Part shown: piece by piece, positions 13,555-14,292 of the stretch | Layout: every line of letters starts with the position of its first letter | How positions within the stretch are numbered: the stretch's first letter is position 1 | From: DATBGO01 sp050011895 | GTDB lineage: Bacteria > Actinomycetota > Actinomycetes > Streptosporangiales > Streptosporangiaceae | Reading direction: 5' to 3' | Length of the DNA: 14,292 nucleotides | Assembly: GCA_050011895.1 (NCBI GenBank) | Contig: JBEKIF010000084.1 | Location: forward strand, 1-14,292 | The notes under the pieces: generated by a model | Told to the model about the DNA's origin: nothing | Database searches by the model: none | Seen by the model: only the letters and a program-made list of their open reading frames with translations | Made by a program: the position numbers and the translations under genes

Positions 13555-13704
13555 ACCTGACGGCAGATGCGGCCCAGCGGCTCGCCCGGCAAACCCGGAC
13601 ATTTGCCGAGTTTTCGAAGCCGCCGGATCCGGGCCACTGGCCGAAGCGACCGAGGACACGCCCGAGGCAGAGTCATAAAGCCTGGCTGGGGCGCCGCCTT
13701 CAGG

Positions 13705-13910
13705 CCCGTGCCACCAGACATAGTTCGCCAGGACCTCGGACCAGTACTCGGCGGGTGGCTGGCCAAGGTCGTAGGCGGGCCGGTGCTGCCCGTAGCGGTC
13801 GAGGAAGATGGCGCGCGGCTGGTCGGCGAGGCGGCCAGGTCGGTGATCGTGTCCTCGGGGAGCGGGGTGCTGATGACCTCGCCGTAGTCGACGAGCAGGA
13901 GGCGGATCAC
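13705..13910 (-). pseudogene. HAD-superfamily hydrolase remnant, frameshifted and truncated
   Basis: From a GTG at 13910, overlapping the MFS stop as GTGA, the frame reads VIRLLLVDYGEVISTPLPED, the start of a HAD-type phosphatase/dehalogenase with the nucleophilic Asp in VDYGEV. After LAA the family-like sequence continues in another frame: ADQPRAIFLDRYGQHRPAYD, then LGQPPAEYWSEVLANY. A single missing base near 13830 (plus strand, between GAG and GCGGCC) would restore LAALADQPRAIF. Past about 13705 no HAD-like sequence is found in any frame: the remaining two thirds of a normal 200-aa protein (lysine and DD motifs) is gone. The 3' part up to the convergent ThDP gene (13555-13704) shows nothing recognisable. 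The single-base shift could be a sequencing error, but the truncation could not. An MFS-HAD gene pair was probably intact in an ancestor. Confidence 0.65.
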
Positions 13911-14292
13911 GTCGCCGTGGCGCACTGGGCGCGAGCCCGGAGCTGGCGCCCGGTGCGTAGCGCCGACGAGGTGAGGGTGCCGGCGACGACGAACGCGGTG
14001 AGCAGCGGCAGCAGACCCAAGGCGACGGGCAGCGACGCCCATTCGGACAGGCGCCCGATGACCGGTGGGCCGCAGACGAATCCGGCCCATCCGCAGGCTG
14101 ACGCGGTGGCCACGGCGGTGCCTGGTGCCAGGCCCGGTATCCGCCCAGCGGCACTGAACACCGCCGGAACTACGGAAGCCAGGCCAATGCCGAGGCAGCC
14201 GAACCCGAGGAGGGCAGCCGGCGGCTCGGCGATGAGCAGGGCCGCGGCGAATCCGGCCGTCGCGACCACGGCCAGCGCGGGCAGCAGCCGGT
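13907..14292 (-). CDS. MFS transporter, C-terminal part (cut by window edge)
   Basis: About 127 codons of an open frame that enters from the right edge. Hydrophobic helices are evident: LPALAVVATAGFAAALLIA, AALLGFGCLGIGLASVVPAV, TAVATASACGWAGFVCGPPV and PVALGLLPLLTAFVVAGTL. The segment ASVVPAVFSAAGRIPG then PPVIGRLSEWASL is typical of the last four helices of major facilitator transporters of the YbjJ-like sugar/drug efflux type. The tail is basic (LRTGRQLRARAQCATAT). The true start is outside the window; the GTG at 14269 is only an internal codon. Its TGA overlaps the start of the HAD remnant (GTGA), so the two formed an operon. Substrate unknown. Confidence 0.8.
   Translation of the reverse strand, partial: RLLPALAVVATAGFAAALLIAEPPAALLGFGCLGIGLASVVPAVFSAAGRIPGLAPGTAVATASACGWAGFVCGPPVIGRLSEWASLPVALGLLPLLTAFVVAGTLTSSALRTGRQLRARAQCATAT

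Noticed and set aside
13536..13560. Partial tRNA or attachment site
   Set aside because: Only a single GC stem with a 7-nt loop; no T-loop, acceptor stem or integrase-like gene nearby.
12796..14154. 452-codon minus-strand frame spanning the HAD remnant
   Set aside because: Only its central part (about 13705-13830) resembles a HAD protein; the rest is antisense to the ThDP gene or out of frame with the MFS gene, so it is not one gene.

Overview
The window is very GC-rich, uses GTG as well as ATG starts, has strong GGAGG ribosome sites and many stop/start overlaps, and carries alanine/arginine/proline-rich proteins. This fits a high-GC actinobacterium (Streptosporangiales/Treboniaceae-like is a guess; the sequence does not give the genus). 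No rRNA, tRNA, CRISPR array, insertion sequence or phage gene was seen.

Layout, read right to left on the minus strand: (a) 13907-14292, the C-terminal end of an MFS transporter cut by the window edge, with a GTGA overlap to a frameshifted and truncated HAD hydrolase remnant (about 13705-13910). (b) 11960-13513, the only plus-strand gene, a stand-alone thiamine-diphosphate (acetolactate synthase/benzoylformate decarboxylase-like) enzyme. It has a structured leader and a stem-loop region after it. (c) 10519-11637, an NAD-dependent sugar epimerase/dehydratase transcribed divergently from it. (d) 10293 to 3918, a tightly packed five-gene chemosensory operon: MCP receptor, CheW, hybrid CheA with a C-terminal receiver, CheB, and CheR with TPR-like repeats. 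Junctions are GTGA, GTGA, a 4-nt gap and TGATG. (e) 3841 to 27, a second cluster: a fusion of a receiver domain to a PIG-L (LmbE-like) deacetylase, an ATP-grasp ligase whose start lies inside the fusion gene, and a GT4-type glycosyltransferase.

The most interesting feature is the pairing of (d) and (e). A complete receptor/CheW/CheA/CheB/CheR core has no CheY, CheZ, CheC, CheD or flagellar/pilus gene in view. The next gene downstream is an enzyme carrying its own intact receiver domain. The simplest reading, which is inference, is a chemosensory pathway of the 'alternative cellular function' kind. In it, CheA would phosphorylate the REC-PIG-L protein and so gate deacetylation of a sugar-containing substrate that is further processed by the ATP-grasp ligase and glycosyltransferase.

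The linkers of CheR, CheA and CheB are built from short in-frame DNA repeats. Three short AT-rich islands carry inverted repeats and mark the likely control regions: before REC-PIG-L, before the MCP gene, and between the epimerase and the ThDP enzyme.
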